Below, piece after piece: positions 1-14,256 of a stretch of 64,000 nt of DNA. The position numbers and the translations under genes were made by a program. This DNA comes from Montifringilla adamsi (lineage: Eukaryota; Chordata; Aves; Passeriformes; Passeridae): contig JAGGNK010008670.1 of NCBI GenBank assembly GCA_017590115.1, positions 2,666,001-2,730,000 of the forward strand, given 5' to 3'. Position 1 is the stretch's first letter, and each line of letters starts with the position of its first letter. Below the pieces are notes generated by a model. The model made no database searches and was not told the origin of the DNA. It worked only from the letters and a program-made list of their open reading frames with translations.

Positions 1-2195
1 CTTCTGGGCAAAATCTAAACTCCTCCATGAGTTTTCCACAGCCAGAGAGCAGTGACAGAGCCAATACCATGGATCACACTGAGTGCCCTCACTGAACTCA
101 GCCTAATGCACAGCACAGGCCAGCAGGAGTGTTCTGAGTTTACTCAACAGAGTTCTCCTTTCTGCATTTGTTGCACGCAAACTTTATATAAATAACATTA
201 TTTTCTTTTTCTCTTTTTTTTTTTTTTTTGCCTTTGCTTGTTATTCCCAGCAGCTTTCTTTTAGTGCTATTTTGCCATTTCTCACAAGTTTCTCTGTGCT
301 GTAATTATGCCAGTCTGCTTTCCAAATATACTTTTTTCTTGGTACTGAAATAGAAAGGTTGGGACTGCACGAGGGAAGGGGGAATAATTTTCACAGAATT
401 ATTTTGGTGACTTCAGGGACTGCACGCGATGTTTTTACAGCCTTCCATAGATTTTCCTTCTCCCTCCACTTGCACATGTTTGGAAATCACTCAGGCAACA
501 CGACATCCTGAATATCCCAGCCCAGGAAAAGCAACTGCTGTGCCTGCAGGAGTGGATATTTTACATGAGACAAGTGGTTATTGTCAACGAGACTGGGAAT
601 AACTTGCCTGAACATTTCCAAGCTGGCTCCAGCTCTGTATATGCAACACGAGCAGTGATGGAGTAGTTACAATATTTCTCCAGCAGCACAGCTCCCTGCA
701 GACGTCAGCAGGTTTTATCAGGCTCACAGGGAATGTTCCCACTGCTTATTGCACCGGGGAAGTTCTGCCTCCAACAGCTCAGGCCAGATTAGGCTTTTCA
801 AAACCCCTGGTTCTTGAATTTTATATTTTAATGCTTTTTGACTGGCGGGTCTGAAGGGGATTTTTTGGCAGATTTTTATCAGAAGCAAACAAAGAGGCAA
901 AATGTTTCCCAGAGACTTCTCGAACATCCATAATTTTATATCATTTTGGGGCTGAAATGTGCAAACAACATGATTAGGCGACATAAGAAATGCCACATAA
1001 GATAAAACCCCCAAGAACTAAGTTCCTAATATTCTGAGCAGACTTTGGGGCTGGTGATATTTAAAGCTATGAACTCCAGCTCTCTTAAGATAACCAAGAG
1101 AAATCCACTGCAGCTCTCTGCACCAAGGTGGAGATGCAGGGATATCTCCTTTAAAATCTCTGTTCATCAGTATGGGAGGCCAGCTCTCCTGCCTCAGCTC
1201 AGAACTCTCCCTCCAGCAAGGTTAGAGAGTGCCATTATCATTTCATAATAAGGCACAGGATGAGCACAGCATTCCTGATATGTGCAGGACTATTTGGAGC
1301 GAGGAGGTGCCTCCAATTAAACAGTGGCAAATTGCACAGCCCAGTAAAAATTCTGACTCGGAACTTTGTGCAGCAAAGGGCTCCAGCTCAAGCCCAACCT
1401 TTCCTAGCAAAGCACTTGTTTCTGGGGGTAGCTCCCAGTTGATTTTAAGAGGGCTTTGCTGCTTAGATGTTTGTGGAAACTAAAACCAGGAGAGGAGTTT
1501 AGCAAAAGCCACCCAGTTCTCCTGGCAGAGGCATCAGCGCTCACATTCGCAGAGACGAGATTCTGCTCCCTGCCAGCACAGCACCTCTGCCTCTCTCTGA
1601 GCCCTCAGCTCATTTGCTGGCCAAGGGACAGCTCTGTCACCGTGCCAGCCTGGGCAGGAGATGTTTTTGCCAGAGAAGTTCTGTGGTACGTGACCCGGGC
1701 ATGGCATTTCTGCCATTCCCTTCCATTTCCCGCTCGCCCCCGTCCCAGGATAACTCTGTCATCACTCCTCGGAGCACAGTGGGGACAGAAACCAGATCTC
1801 TGATTCCATTTCCTTCCAGACACCTGCTTGAAGAAGGATTAGAAGGATAACAAGCTCAACCTTCCCCTGCCAGGTCCGCAAGAGGAACTTGCAGGCCAAA
1901 TATTCTGTCCCACACAGGATCCAGGACTGCAGTGATCCTGCTGATGGCAATTTACTCAAACATATAAGATAAAAAAAATGAATAAACAAAAATCCACATT
2001 TTGAAGTCATATCCCAGCTGGCACACTGGGCTTGGCAGTGTCACACATCCCTGTTTGTGAGATGGGGAGCAGTCCCACCATGGGGTTTGTTGCCTTCCAC
2101 CACTCCTGACACGAATCCTCAGGAGGAGGATGGAACTGCTGAGGTCTCTCTGGTCTGTGAGACCCTTCTGCAGCATCTTATAATATATTATTGAT

Positions 2196-2322
2196 ATCAT
2201 AGAATGATTTAGGTAGGGGGGCTTTAAAGGTCATCTCATTCCATCCCTGCCATGGGCACCTTCCACTACCCCAGGTTGCTCCAAGCCCCTTCCAGCCTTT
2301 AGACACCTCCAGGGATGGGACA
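2196..2322 (-). mobile_element. CR1 LINE 3' fragment
   Basis: Reverse complement of a CR1 3' end: starts atcatagaatgatttaggta and continues with ccctgccatgggcaccttcc and a 'caggttgctccaagcccc' block. Confidence 0.8.
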
Positions 2323-3054
2323 TGAAGAATTTGCTGTGTCCCCTAAAAGCAGAGGACTCGCCCTTTCTAATAAGAAACTGCTCCAAAATAAATGAAAGCA
2401 ATTACTAATGAAAGGCTGATATCAAGAGTGTTAAATCCAGATTATCCACCCCAGATGAGGCCTGGAGGCAGTTGATGGCAAAAGATTTTGGTCTGTGAGT
2501 TCTCAATTGGAATGCCCTGGCTGAGCTGGTGGCTGTATTATAACACTGTTTACAGACACTGTGTGGAATCACAGGCATAATAAATCCAGGGAAAGAGCTC
2601 CTGAAATCGAGAGGGAAATTCGCACTTCATTGAATTCCGTGTCAGCTTCCATTAAACTCAAAGGGACAGGAGAGTCTTCACGGGGTTACTGAGCATCTGT
2701 AAACACTTCCAAGCATGCCCCAAGTTACAGGTTTATTTTTCAGTTCAAAAAAATTGCCCAGGCGAAGAAAGGTTTATTTCTTATTACAGAAGAATGAGCC
2801 AAGAGGCTTCATAAGTGAGCAAAGACATCCAAAAATTTGATCTAAATATTACCATATTTGGGGTGCTACACAGCTTAGGAACCTCATTGGATGGAGGGAA
2901 CCTAATCTAATATGACTTATTTTATTATTTTTTACTGCTCTTGGTGGTGCATTTTCATTCCAGGGTGGCCTCAGAGGCGCTTGAGGCCACATTAATTTAA
3001 TGTCTGATGTGCTTCACGTTGAGGCTCTGGATTAATGGACACATCCACAGAGTC

Positions 3055-3530
3055 TCAGGATGGTTCAGGTGGGAAGGAATCTCCACAGATCACTTGGTCC
3101 AACGCTTCTGCTCAAGCAGGACCACCCAGAGCCAGTTGCCAAGGTCACCTTGGATGGGACTTTAGGAAAATGGGTCTACTGAGTGACACCCTTGCCCAGG
3201 GCAGTGGGGTTGGAACAAGATGATCTTTAAGGTGCCTTCCACCCAAAATATCCCATAATTCTATGACTGTGTCCAGACACCTTTTGAATAATTTCAAGAA
3301 TGGAGACTCCAGAACCTCCCTGGGCAGCTGGTTTGGCCATCCTCACAGTGAATGTGTGTTTGCTCACCCTCACAGTAAATTTGTGTTTCCTGATGGTCCT
3401 GGGTTCAGGTTTTGCCCACTGACTCCTGTCCTGGAGCACTGCTTCTGTTTGGAGACTGCTTCCTCCTCATCCAAAGGCAAACTGTCAGCTCCTCTCCAGG
3501 CAGGGGCAGCAGGATCACTGGGGTTTGTGT
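3055..3530 (-). mobile_element. CR1 LINE 3' fragment, interrupted
   Basis: Reverse-oriented CR1 in two parts, 3055-3140 and 3267-3530. Diagnostic text includes agatcacttggtccaac, tgtccagacaccttttgaat and acctccctgggcagctg. The break is filled by a second CR1 in the opposite orientation. Confidence 0.75.
3141..3266 (+). mobile_element. CR1 3' tip nested in another CR1
   Basis: Forward CR1 3' end: ggttggaacaagatgatctt, aaggtgccttccacccaa and terminal attctatga at 3258-3266. It interrupts the minus-strand CR1 exactly where that element's text resumes with ctgtgtccagac, so it is the younger insertion. Confidence 0.65.
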
Positions 3531-6500
3531 TAATTAATCACAACTTTGAAATGAGGAAAAAAAAAAAAACCAAACCCTGCCTGTGATGAGGTTAAAGAGC
3601 TCTTGTTAAAATAAAGCTTCGTGCTTAAATATCACAGGGGGAAAAGAGGAGAGGAAAGGTAGGTAAATATTTCAGTGCTAAACCAGGTTTAAAGGCCGTG
3701 CCTCTCCCAGCAGAAATAGGAGAGGCCCCTGGTGCAAAAGTTGGCACCTCACTCCTTTCTAAATCTTCCTGGGGAATGTTATGGTCAACAAAACATTGCA
3801 ATTCCTGAGCATGTGTGACTTACTCATATATTCAGCTTCAGCTATAAATAAATGTTTAATTGTTCTGGAGGCTGTGTGTGCCTGGGTCCAAGCACAGCCC
3901 GTGGATCCACTGCTGGAAGGGCTGGGGCTAAATCAGGGTTCACTTTAAAGCCACAAACCCCAGCTGCAAGGCTGGCAGGCTTCAGTCACCTTTAGATGAG
4001 GTTTTTAGTGCAAAATATTGAAACAGTTGGGAGCAAAAGAATCTTGGAGAATGAAATCAGAAGATGACTGGAAATAAAACCATGAAGTTTTCTTAAATCT
4101 TACAGTTTCATTGCTATTGGGAGCTCAAAGGACAAACACAAGCACTGGGAAAGGAAAAAAACTCTTCTAGGCTGAAGCTTTAAGAGTTCTAAACTACTTG
4201 GAGTGGTAGGAAAGGCAGAATGAAGAAAGAATGAAGAAATTATTGCAGCTGAATTCTGTGTATGGAGGCACCCTGGTTAGCAACCTGTATGGAAAATCAC
4301 CTTGTCTTTCTTTCATCATAAAGCAAAATGATAGAGAAGAATTGATCTTTCAAAATTCCATGACACTGAGTAACAGTCCAGGCAACACAGAGAGCAAAAG
4401 CAAGAGACAGAGAGGAAAGGGTAGAAAATACATGACTAACTGAAGCCTACATGATGCAATTTGCCACACAGATTCAAAAGAAAAATTGAGAGATTACTTA
4501 ATGGTTAGTGAGAGATATTAACTAATGGCAAAAGAAAATTACCTAAGTGTTTTTCTTGTGTGAATTTGGATTGAAACTGGAGATTAAAAAGTGCCACAAT
4601 CAGCTGAACTCTGGATTCTGATGTTGAAAAAATTGTATGTGTTCCTATTTTGTAGCTTGCTGGATTTCAATAATTAAATATTGACCAGGATAACTATTAC
4701 ACACGGAAGGCTGTTTGAGTCAAGGTTCTTCTCTCTGAATATTCCCTTGATAAACGACTTTTTCCTTTTCCTGCTGCACATTTGAGGTCAGTCACAAGTG
4801 CAGCTCTGGAGCTGAGGAGCTCTTTGCTGTGGTTGTTGGGATGGTGCATCCCAGGCTGGAATATCTGACGGGACCAGCGAAGGAAGCAGCAAAAAAGTTT
4901 TCCTGCGCCAAGGAGGTGGAAGGGGAGGAAAAGCACGGCGTCAGCAGCTCCGGGAGGTGCTGGCAGGTCTGAGCTGTGCCATCCATCAGGGCTGAGCTCC
5001 TCTCGAGGCTCTGAATCACGGCAGGTCCCAGGAGCACCGCGATGCCTGGCTGGGGGACCATAAAGTGAAGCCAAGCAGACCAGCCCTGATCCCCAAACAG
5101 CTCCTGAGGAGCTCCATAACTCAAACAGAAACACCCTCGGAGCGGCTCACGTATTTATTGCCAGCCACAACTCATTTCTTTGTGTTTTATTTTACAAATT
5201 CTCCATTACTTGCTTCAGCTGCGCTGAAATGGCCTCCTGTATTTCAAAGTATTTCAGGCTGATCCTGTACTTGGCTTTTCTGTGTCTGAAATCTTCAGAC
5301 AATTGAACAATCAGATTACTGAGAAGCTGTTAAGTGCCTCGTGATGCAAGGAAGTGTGAGCTATTTAAGAACTAATGTGAAAAATGGCAAATTATCTGCT
5401 ACCAGCTAGGTCTGAAAGGGAAAAAAGGAGGAATAAGTCAATATGATTAGACAGGACTATATTCAATAAGCACAATTTTGGTTTGAAATTGTGCAAGAAG
5501 AATTTTATTCCTTAGCAGATTTTCCTCTGGATTATTGAAGATACTTGTGCTCTGCAAGACACATTTTCCTTTTCCAATCCTCATATTTATAAAAATAATC
5601 TGATTGAAAAGAACTGGATGCATAGAAATGAGAATTTCTTGTTTTTAACGATGTAGATATTAAAATGGATTCTCTATATTAAAAACTGCAAAGATTATTT
5701 ATACAAGAGGTGCCCAATCAATCATTTTCCAGGCAGAAAAGCTGTCAAAAAGAAAAATCTTGCATTAATGATCATTCTTTGGCAGCTCTGCACAGGTTTC
5801 TCTGGAATGAGAAGTGGTTGAGTTCATTTGAGTGGACACAGCACAAAGGCATTACTTTAAGCAGCTGGTAACTTTGGCCAAAGGACTAAGTGAGCATTTG
5901 CACAGAAAAACTGAATAAAATTAACTGCAATGCCTGTCTTTTGTTGCATTTTATTGGTGGGGATTTACCAAGTGCTCAGTTCTGAGCTAAATCTGTGGTT
6001 AAAAATGTAAACATTAACAGAAAAATTCCCACATCACCAACTGAGGCACTGGAGGTTTAAATGAGAGTGTCCTTCTTTTGCACAAACACAGGAGAAACCC
6101 AACAGTGTCAGAGACTTCCTGGTAGAACAAGAAACTGTTTGGAATCCTTACAGGATATCCTGGTCACAAGAAATTAATTAAATCCAGCTTTCAAACACCT
6201 GGGTTCTGTTCCAGCTGCCAAAGTTTTGCTGCCCAGTCCCAAAAATGCCCCCTTTCCATACTACCATCATTTCTGGATTCTAAAAGTAAAAAACTCATTT
6301 ATCTTCCTAAAGTTCTTCCACTCTAGAACTTACTTAGGTCTGAATGTGGCTTAGAAGGGAGTGGGAAATTGGCAATGCAGAATATTCAGTAATTTGTGGG
6401 TCATATGCTCATAAAATGAGAAAAGCTTTATATCAGAAAATACTTTTTGTAATATTTACACAAAATATAGCAGAAACTGTGTTTTTAATGGAATCTCCAG

Positions 6501-9500
6501 CATGAAAATACAATCAATGTTTAATATTGGGGAAAAAATCCAAATGTTTATGGTATTAAAGAGAGAGTCAAAAGCATTTACCAGTCTGCCCATTCCATTG
6601 AAATTTAAGTCAATGACAAATTATTAAGATGTTTTCATGAAGCCCAAAGGATTGCAAGGAAAATGCAAAAATACTTTTAATTACAGCATTTTGTACCATT
6701 ATCTATATATTTACAGAAGTAGCCATACCCTAGAGAAAGATGGTAAATGTTTGTATGAAGGAAGGTGAAGAAGGTCACAAAAGTTGCACATTCTGTGGAA
6801 AATGGGGAACGTGGGCACTGTAATTAATGGATCAAATTGCCAGGGAATTGTAGAGAGGATCAGAGGGTAAGAAGATAATTAGCAGATCAAAGGGTAAGAA
6901 GGCAAGTGTTGAAATAAAGTGGTGGTAATAGAAACAGCTCAAGAGGAATTATTGACCAATAATTGTATTGCTTTGGGCGATGTCTGCTTTGATAGAGCTG
7001 TTATTAAGGAGGTTTTTAATGCACTAATCTGTTTTTATAAAAGTGGAGTTATGAGTGTCAAATGCCATGAATTCACGGCAGAGCTCTGACTGTAACCTGG
7101 TTTTTAGGAGTTTGTAACCAATGGCAGTGGGAAAGAAAAGGAATTCGGGCCGCAGGGGTTGGACACGTGTCAAGAAATCTTCCTTTAAATGAAGAAATAA
7201 CAAAGGGCGATTTTCAGGGATTTTGCCATTATTCTTGAATCAACAGGAATTTCAGAATTTATTCTGCAGTGGGGGAAATGTTGGGCTAAAGCCTCCACTG
7301 CTCTGAGCTTTACTCCCTTCCCTGCAGGCAGAGTTTTGTCTGAGATCCCTCTCTGCACTCTGGACTAACAAGTCCCAGGCTTGGGAGCTCCTGCAGAGAT
7401 TTGTTCTCAAGACCCCTCTCTAGAAAGGAATTTTTGGATGTGTTGGTCTTGATATTTGGAATAATACCTACTCTGAGTGTGGCTAAGGATGGGAAATTGA
7501 TTAAATTTATGGGACAAGCACAAAAATCTGTGGAGAGCCTTGGTGAAGAGAGGATCCTCAGGTGGGCTGCAGACACTGCCAGTTTTCCCAAGGATTGGCA
7601 GAGGAGAGTTTTGGGTTCTGCTTCCATTTTTCAGAGCCCATTTACTCAAAAATAACAGCAGCATGGAATATGTAAAGGAAATGGCATTTGTAGTTAGCAC
7701 CTGGTGGATTTCCCTCTGCAAAGAGGAGAAGCTAAACACAATTTGTTCACGTCTTTACTCTCCCATTTAGCTCATCATTAAGAGAAATCTGTGGGGAAAA
7801 AAAAGTACGTTCTGAGGTGTGGAATTTTTTTTTTTTTTTTGTTAAATAGTAAATACCTCCCAGATTATTTAAGTGATAGGGAAGATTGAAAATGCCACTC
7901 AAAGGAGCTCTTGTGCTTCTGCTGAAGGCAATGACAAAATTTTAATTAACTGAAAGTCACCCAATGATCAAGAAGTGGGAGTGCAGTGTCATTCCCAAAG
8001 ATAGATGGATCTGGAAGTTTTATGGAATGGAGGCAGTAGTGAGTGTTTGTGGATGAAATTGTGATTTTGGTTTGTAATAATCATTTTTGCCACCAGAATT
8101 CTGCAGTGAGAGCTCCAGGTCAAAATCTTTTTAAGAGCAGATATGGGGAAAATTCTAACTGTGCTCGTCACTGTAGAACTGAAAATGAGAGATGAAATGG
8201 GAAGAAGGTTTAGATAAAAATATGCTGAAAATAGAATAGGAGCTATTTTTTTTCCCCTGCAGTTATAACTTGTAATTAAAAATAAAATAATTTAAATATA
8301 TTTGCTTTAGGTCATGAGAAATGAGGCATGGTTAGGGTTATTTAATGACTGATGTAACTTCTGCTAACAGTACCTATAAAATTTATATCTCTGTAATTAG
8401 TGAGTGAGAAAAGTTTAATATTTCAGAAGTATTCCTTTGGATGTGTAATTTCAGCTGGTTCTCACAGTCCTGAATAAGGTCCTTTGAATTACTTTCTAAA
8501 CAATTCTGGATAAATGATCAGTCACATCTTTTGCTGCTTTTTCTGGGTTAAAACCTTAATTTTCTCACATGTGAGATGACAAAATCAGATCAGTGTTAAA
8601 ATGCAGTTGAAATGTAACTGTTTTGTCAGAAAAGGTGCTGCACAGGCTGTGCTGGAGAGAGGCTGATGAGGTGATTAAACATCCTGCAAGGAGGAATTTC
8701 ATTGGGAAGATTGAGAGCTGTGGTGAGAACTCCTCTCTGCCTACACACTTTTACCACTTCTCGCTCTGAGGATTTATAAATAGTTTATAAATTAAAATAA
8801 TTAACCCCAGCACTCCCAGACTCACACCTTTCTGAACCAGAACACATGGTTCCATTAATAGTGGATAAAACATTAACTCCTGTAACCAGGGCACATATTA
8901 AAATTGAACAGAGTTGGAAATATCAGCAGCTGGAGTTCTTTTCCAGGCAAACACATGGATTTGGAAGGAATAGATGGATAATTTGCAATACAACGATGAT
9001 TTAGTACAATAATAATTTCCTGGCTAGCTCCAGATCCCTGAAAAGAATGCCAGGGTTTTTAAAGAGCGATACATGTAATGACCAAATTCACTAAATCCCA
9101 AAACACAGTGCCCACAGGCTCTGGAAGTGTCCTCAAGCTGTCAGGGAAGGAACTTTTGTCACTGTTCACTTTGTGCAGAAGACCCTGTGCAGGAATTAAA
9201 GTTCCTTTTTTCTGCTGCTTCTCCCCAAACCCACCCAAACCATCACATGGCTGAAGCCTCCCCAGCCCTGCACTTCTCAGAGCATGCCTGGAAGCCTTAG
9301 TTAATCTCACCTGCAATCCAATTAAAAGCCTCTCAAAACCTTGCACCTGCACTAATTGTGGATTCACATCACTGCTTTGCAGTCATTAAGTCCACGAGTT
9401 AAAGTTTGGATGAGTGCAGCTAATCTGGTTTATCAACAGAGGGCTGCAAGGTTCCTGTGCTAAACCAGGATAATCAGCAGGGGTCAGCCAGGAATTATCT

Positions 9501-10628
9501 TGTCTCGCCAAGCATTTCAAAATGGTTAATTATGTTTGTTCATAAAAGCTGGACCTAAAACAACTGAAATCCGAGGGAAAAGCTTTGGAACTTTTAACTG
9601 CGAGTAACTCATTTGGCTGAGGTGTTGATTTATATCAGAAAGTTCTGTGAGCCTTTTATTCTTCAGCAAAAAGCAAGATACTGGGGTTGTGTTTTCAAAG
9701 TGCAGCAGACAAAAGTGCATCTCCATGCTGCTGAACATGTATTTCCATGGATATCTGTGTGCATGGATGCATATTCCCTAAGAAACACACAATGTGCTCC
9801 TCCCACCTCACAGAGTCAAGCTGTTAAATATTAACCCTGTTGCCAAATTCCTGTTGTAGATCCCAAAGTATCCAAACAGTCTAAAATTCTATATTTTACC
9901 AGAGATTTTTTTAAAGAAGTTTCTTTGTGCTCATCCAGCAGCAATGGAAAACCCACCTAGAGCCGTAGGTGATGATAAATAAAAACAGAGCATGGAGAAA
10001 GAGAGAAATAAGTAATTCAGCCAGGAACTATTTTTTTTTTTTTTTCCTAAAGGATTCTTGCTCCCAATTCACCCAGGGTAAATCAGCACACCTGTGGCAT
10101 GTGGAACAGATGGAGCAGGCATGGCAAACACCTCCAGCTGCACCGATCTGTTACACAGGTGCTGGGTTCAGGCTCTTCCTGGCCAAGGGCACTGGGGTTT
10201 GGAAAATGCCTAGAATTCCAGGGGCTGGAAGAGAAAAAACAGGGAGAAAGGAGTCAGCTGGCAGCAGCATCTTCCAGAGCAGCCCCCAAGTGAGCCAAAC
10301 CTGCCTGGCTCATTCCTCACCCCGTGCTCGGAATCACTGTCAAATTCCTAAACTTATTTGGCAGTTCATGGGAAGGAATTTTTGGCAGGAGTTACTGGAA
10401 CAGAGACACTGGGATACTCAGTGCCTCAGTGGATGGTGTTAAACTCTTCCATGGCTGAGCATTCTGGGGCAGATGCTCTTGTGTGAGGTCTTCTTTTAAC
10501 CCCTTCCCCCTTATTCGTTGGGGGTTCTTTTCACATCTTATTTTTTATCATTCCCATTTTCTGCCACACTTGCTCCCCTACCCTGGTTGTGTGTCTTTTT
10601 CTTTTTTTCCATTTTTCTTCTTTGATCC

Positions 10629-10683
10629 TTCCCCTTCCCTTCCCTTCCCTTCCCTTCCCTTCCCTTCCCTTCCCTTCCCTTCC
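10629..10683. repeat. (TTCCC)n microsatellite
   Basis: About eleven tandem copies of a five-base pyrimidine unit running up to the assembly gap. Confidence 0.97.
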
Positions 10684-10700
10684 NNNNNNNNNNNNNNNNN
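10684..10700. other. Assembly gap, 17 N
   Basis: Unsequenced bases between a pentanucleotide repeat and a long T-run; the true length is unknown. Confidence 0.99.
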
Positions 10701-10715
10701 TTTTTTTTTTTTTTT

Positions 10716-10759
<44 letters not shown>
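10701..10759. repeat. Poly-T run, 59 bases with one G
   Basis: Homopolymer directly after the gap; the only non-T base is G at 10716. Confidence 0.97.
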
Positions 10760-10764
<5 letters not shown>

Positions 10765-13700
10765 TATTTATTTTCTCACTTGTGAAATTTCCCCCCTCCA
10801 GTGAGGAGGACAGTGGCAGTGTCAGGGGGCAGTGACAGCCCAGGCTGCTCTCCACTCTGGACACGCTGCAGGTGTAACTCAAGCACAGTGACGTTTGTTA
10901 TGTCCCTCTAAATAGCTCTGCTGATGGTGCAGAACTGGTGCTGAGCCAGGAGAAATGATAAAACATAATCAAGCCCCAGAAGACGACATTGTGATGTTGA
11001 TAGAGACAAATTTATATCCCTCCTCTGCCTATGTTATGTCCAGATTCATCCATTTCCATTTGGTATCTGTGTGTTATAGAAGCCAAAACACTTGGTAATG
11101 ATCCACTGGGACAGGAACATTAGAAGGGTCTATTCTTTTATAAATTTTCTCTCCAAAACTCTAATTCAAATACTAATTTTTCTGTTTAAAAAAACCCAAA
11201 AAATCTTCAGTTCCTTCTGTTGAAAAGCCACCTTTCTGGCTCTGAGCTGGTGGGGATGAGCTGTCTCCTCATGAAGATTTAACTGGGTACATAAATCCGT
11301 GTGTTTATAGAGCAGAAATCTCTCTGTATAAACAGACTGAGCCTCCACTGACCAAAGAAGGCCAAACCCCAGGCTCTCACTTCAACAGAAATTTGCCTTT
11401 TTTAGTGTGATAATATCGGAGTGACGGCCAAGGTTTGGAACGGCAAGGCCTGAACTTCCATTCCAAAAATCCAGTCTAGGACGGGTAAAAAACTATGAGG
11501 GGGTTGTGAGGGTAATATCTGCAGTTGCGAGGAAGCCTCAAAATTCTGGGAGGGTCTAAGTTGTGTTATGGACAATTTTGGACTCTGTTGAAAGCCAGAA
11601 ATCTTCAGCATTGGTTGGTCCAGCTTTGCAGACCAGGCCTGGTACCATGAACATCCCAGCTCTTCTGAGTTTGATACTCAGATTGCATTTCACACAAGAA
11701 ATGCTTATCTTTACTGAAAGCTTATCTAACAAAAATTTCTTCAGACAAAACATTTAAAATGTGAAAAAAAAAGGTGGTTTGATTGCTGGGAAATGTCTGA
11801 CTTCAGTCCTCCAATGCCAGTATCTAAATGAAGTGTGAAATATCTGTCATTAAACCTGGGAGATTATAAACCCAATGACAACTGGTTTAATGCCAACGTT
11901 TTTGTTGGCGCTGCAGTTCATCTTGTTCTGATCTTTCATCAACTCTGTAACTAAATTCAGAATTCTTGCTTTGGGTATCAAAGATGGTAAGAAAGAATCA
12001 ACACATTTTCTCAGGTTTCACAGAGAAACCTTGGCTCTCAGGAGTGAAGATAAAACATCAATTAACAACATTCCATCTTCAGGAAGGCCTGGGTGAGATA
12101 TCACTCTAATATGTAATCATCGTTTTCAGCAATCACAGTCTTTTTTCACTCTTCATTACCTTAACCATTTACATCCAAGTACTTCACGATTTCCTTGTTT
12201 ATTTTTGCAGATATGAGCCATGAATGACTACATGATGTGCCAATTTCATTTGAATGATAAATGGAGATATTATTTCCCAGCAGGTGAATAAATACAAAGC
12301 TAGCAAGTCACGCCAAGAAAATCAGTAAAACCTTAAAAGTGGTTTAACCTTTTACTCAAACAAAACCCACCTTTGCAACCAAATATTTTATAAGCTCTTC
12401 CAGCACTTTTCCAAAGGTTATTTTACATTTTAATTGCTTCAGATATTTTCCCCGCATTGATTAGGCTGATCAGACAGGTGGATAAGGAAATATTGCTGTG
12501 AAGAGGATGGCTGAAGAAATAAATGCTACTTTAATGTCAAGACTCACTGTGGCAGAGCAGCACCCAACATATCCATGAAGAACAGCACAGAAATAAAATG
12601 GGGAGTGCCAAAACTGCTCAGGGATGGACAAAAAATTCACCCTTCTGTGTTTATTTTCAGTATCCTATTGATAGCCTGAAGAATATTTGATAAATACTAT
12701 GCTAATCTATGTAATGTGCTAATTACCTGTGGTATAAACGTGTAGTGCTACACAAAGAGGGCTTTTGGATCCCAGATAATTTCAAGTTTTGATCAGCATG
12801 TTTGGCTTTTTTTTTTTTTTCTCTGTGCAGGTTTGACTGCAGCCTTTGAAAATCCTGTGCTAAAGGTGGTTTTCCATAAAGTAGTCAGGGAAATAATTGT
12901 GTTCTCTTAGAAATAACTGGAAAGATGATAGGCCATCCTCTCTTGCAGAATTTGGCCTTCCTGTATAAATAAATCCTTTCACTGGAGGGAGCCTGTGTGG
13001 TCAAACTGATTGCCAGGAAGAGAACACTCTCAGTTCATTATCTGGAGTTCTTCAGCTCAATCCAAGGAGGCATTTTGGAATCACTAGCACAGAAAATAGA
13101 TGCACTGAGATGCTATTGCACTTACAGAAAGCTTCAGGATAATTTATTTACGAGATGGCTTGTTGCTCTTACATACTACTTACATTCATCACATTCTTGG
13201 CATTTATTCTTCCCAGTTGGGCCAGTGAAAAGCAACCAATTACGGTGGTGTTCAGGCAGAAAAATTCCAGCCCCATCCAGAAGCAGGGAAGGACGAAGAA
13301 TTATCCATGGGTTTCTTTAGAGGTTTTTAATAGGTTCAGCTCGAGCAAGTGGAAAGGAGTGTGGGAGATGCCAGCTCACAGGGCAGGGAGCTCACCTGGC
13401 CGTGGCAAAGAGTCCTTTGGGTTCTTCCCACCAAGGTCACAACATCCCTCTGCAAGGATCCTCTCCCCAGCCTTCCATCCAGGAGATTCCTGGGCAGGCT
13501 CCATTCTCCTGGCAGTTTTTGGGGCTGGGAATCTGCTGACACAGAGACTGAGGCTCTTCTGCAGGTGAAAAAAGCTGCCCCTCATGTTCCAGTAAATGCG
13601 GGGTGTCCCTCAACCAGGAGGCAACTGAGCGGACGAAAAAAATCATAATTGGAGCTTGCCTTCATAGGAGGGACTTTTCCCAGAGTGCCTGAGCTGGAAA

Positions 13701-14256
13701 GGTGTGAATTCATTATTTGTGAGTCTGTAATTCTTTACTCCTTGAAAAAAATGAGGATTGTGGGAAAGGTGTTGGGTTTTCCAGCTTATTTCACCATAGA
13801 ACTTGATTTAGGCTTTCAATACACAGCTCAAATCCTCTCCTGCCATGGCTTTGTCCACATATTTGGCCAGAAAAAAAAAACACTGATTCCCACTTTTATG
13901 GCAGTCTTAAAACTTTTTGGTCTAACAGGCAAATATTGCCTGGTGCATCCAGCAAAATTATTGCATCTTTATGTTTATGTTGATGAAATTATGTCTGAAA
14001 CAAGCCTTGAGTGAGGTGGTATTGCAGTTAAAGATTAAATCTGATTGTGTTCTGCATGGCACTGCTGTAAAACTGCTATTTCTGTTAAAAAAAAAGTCCA
14101 TTTTCCTCTAACAGATTACATTGTTTCTTTGAAGAGTGAGTTTAAGCAGCAAGTATTTATAAGAATATGTACATCATTAATCTCCAGCCTTTAATCTCTA
14201 CAGTCCTACTTGACCCAGGGAAGCTGAAAAGGGTGTGGGTGCCTTATATTTTTTTT
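10760..14256. other. Sequence between the gap and BCHE, no gene seen
   Basis: AT-rich sequence just downstream of BCHE. Plus-strand frames at 12997-13568 and 13649-14014 stay open for up to 137 codons but have no known motif, and splice or start support is absent. Part of the region could belong to a longer BCHE 3' UTR. Confidence 0.5.

Larger units (their letters stand above)
1..10628. other. 3' flank of BCHE, no gene seen
   Basis: AT-rich intergenic sequence. It contains CR1 fragments at 2196-2322 and 3055-3530, small poly-T and poly-A runs, and short scattered open frames on both strands with no recognisable domains. No RNA gene or promoter can be supported. Confidence 0.6.

Noticed and set aside
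8331..8342. ggttagggtta, telomere-like motif
   Set aside because: Fewer than two full repeat units; expected by chance.
9969..10442. 157-codon plus-strand frame
   Set aside because: Includes a poly-T-derived phenylalanine run and no recognisable protein.
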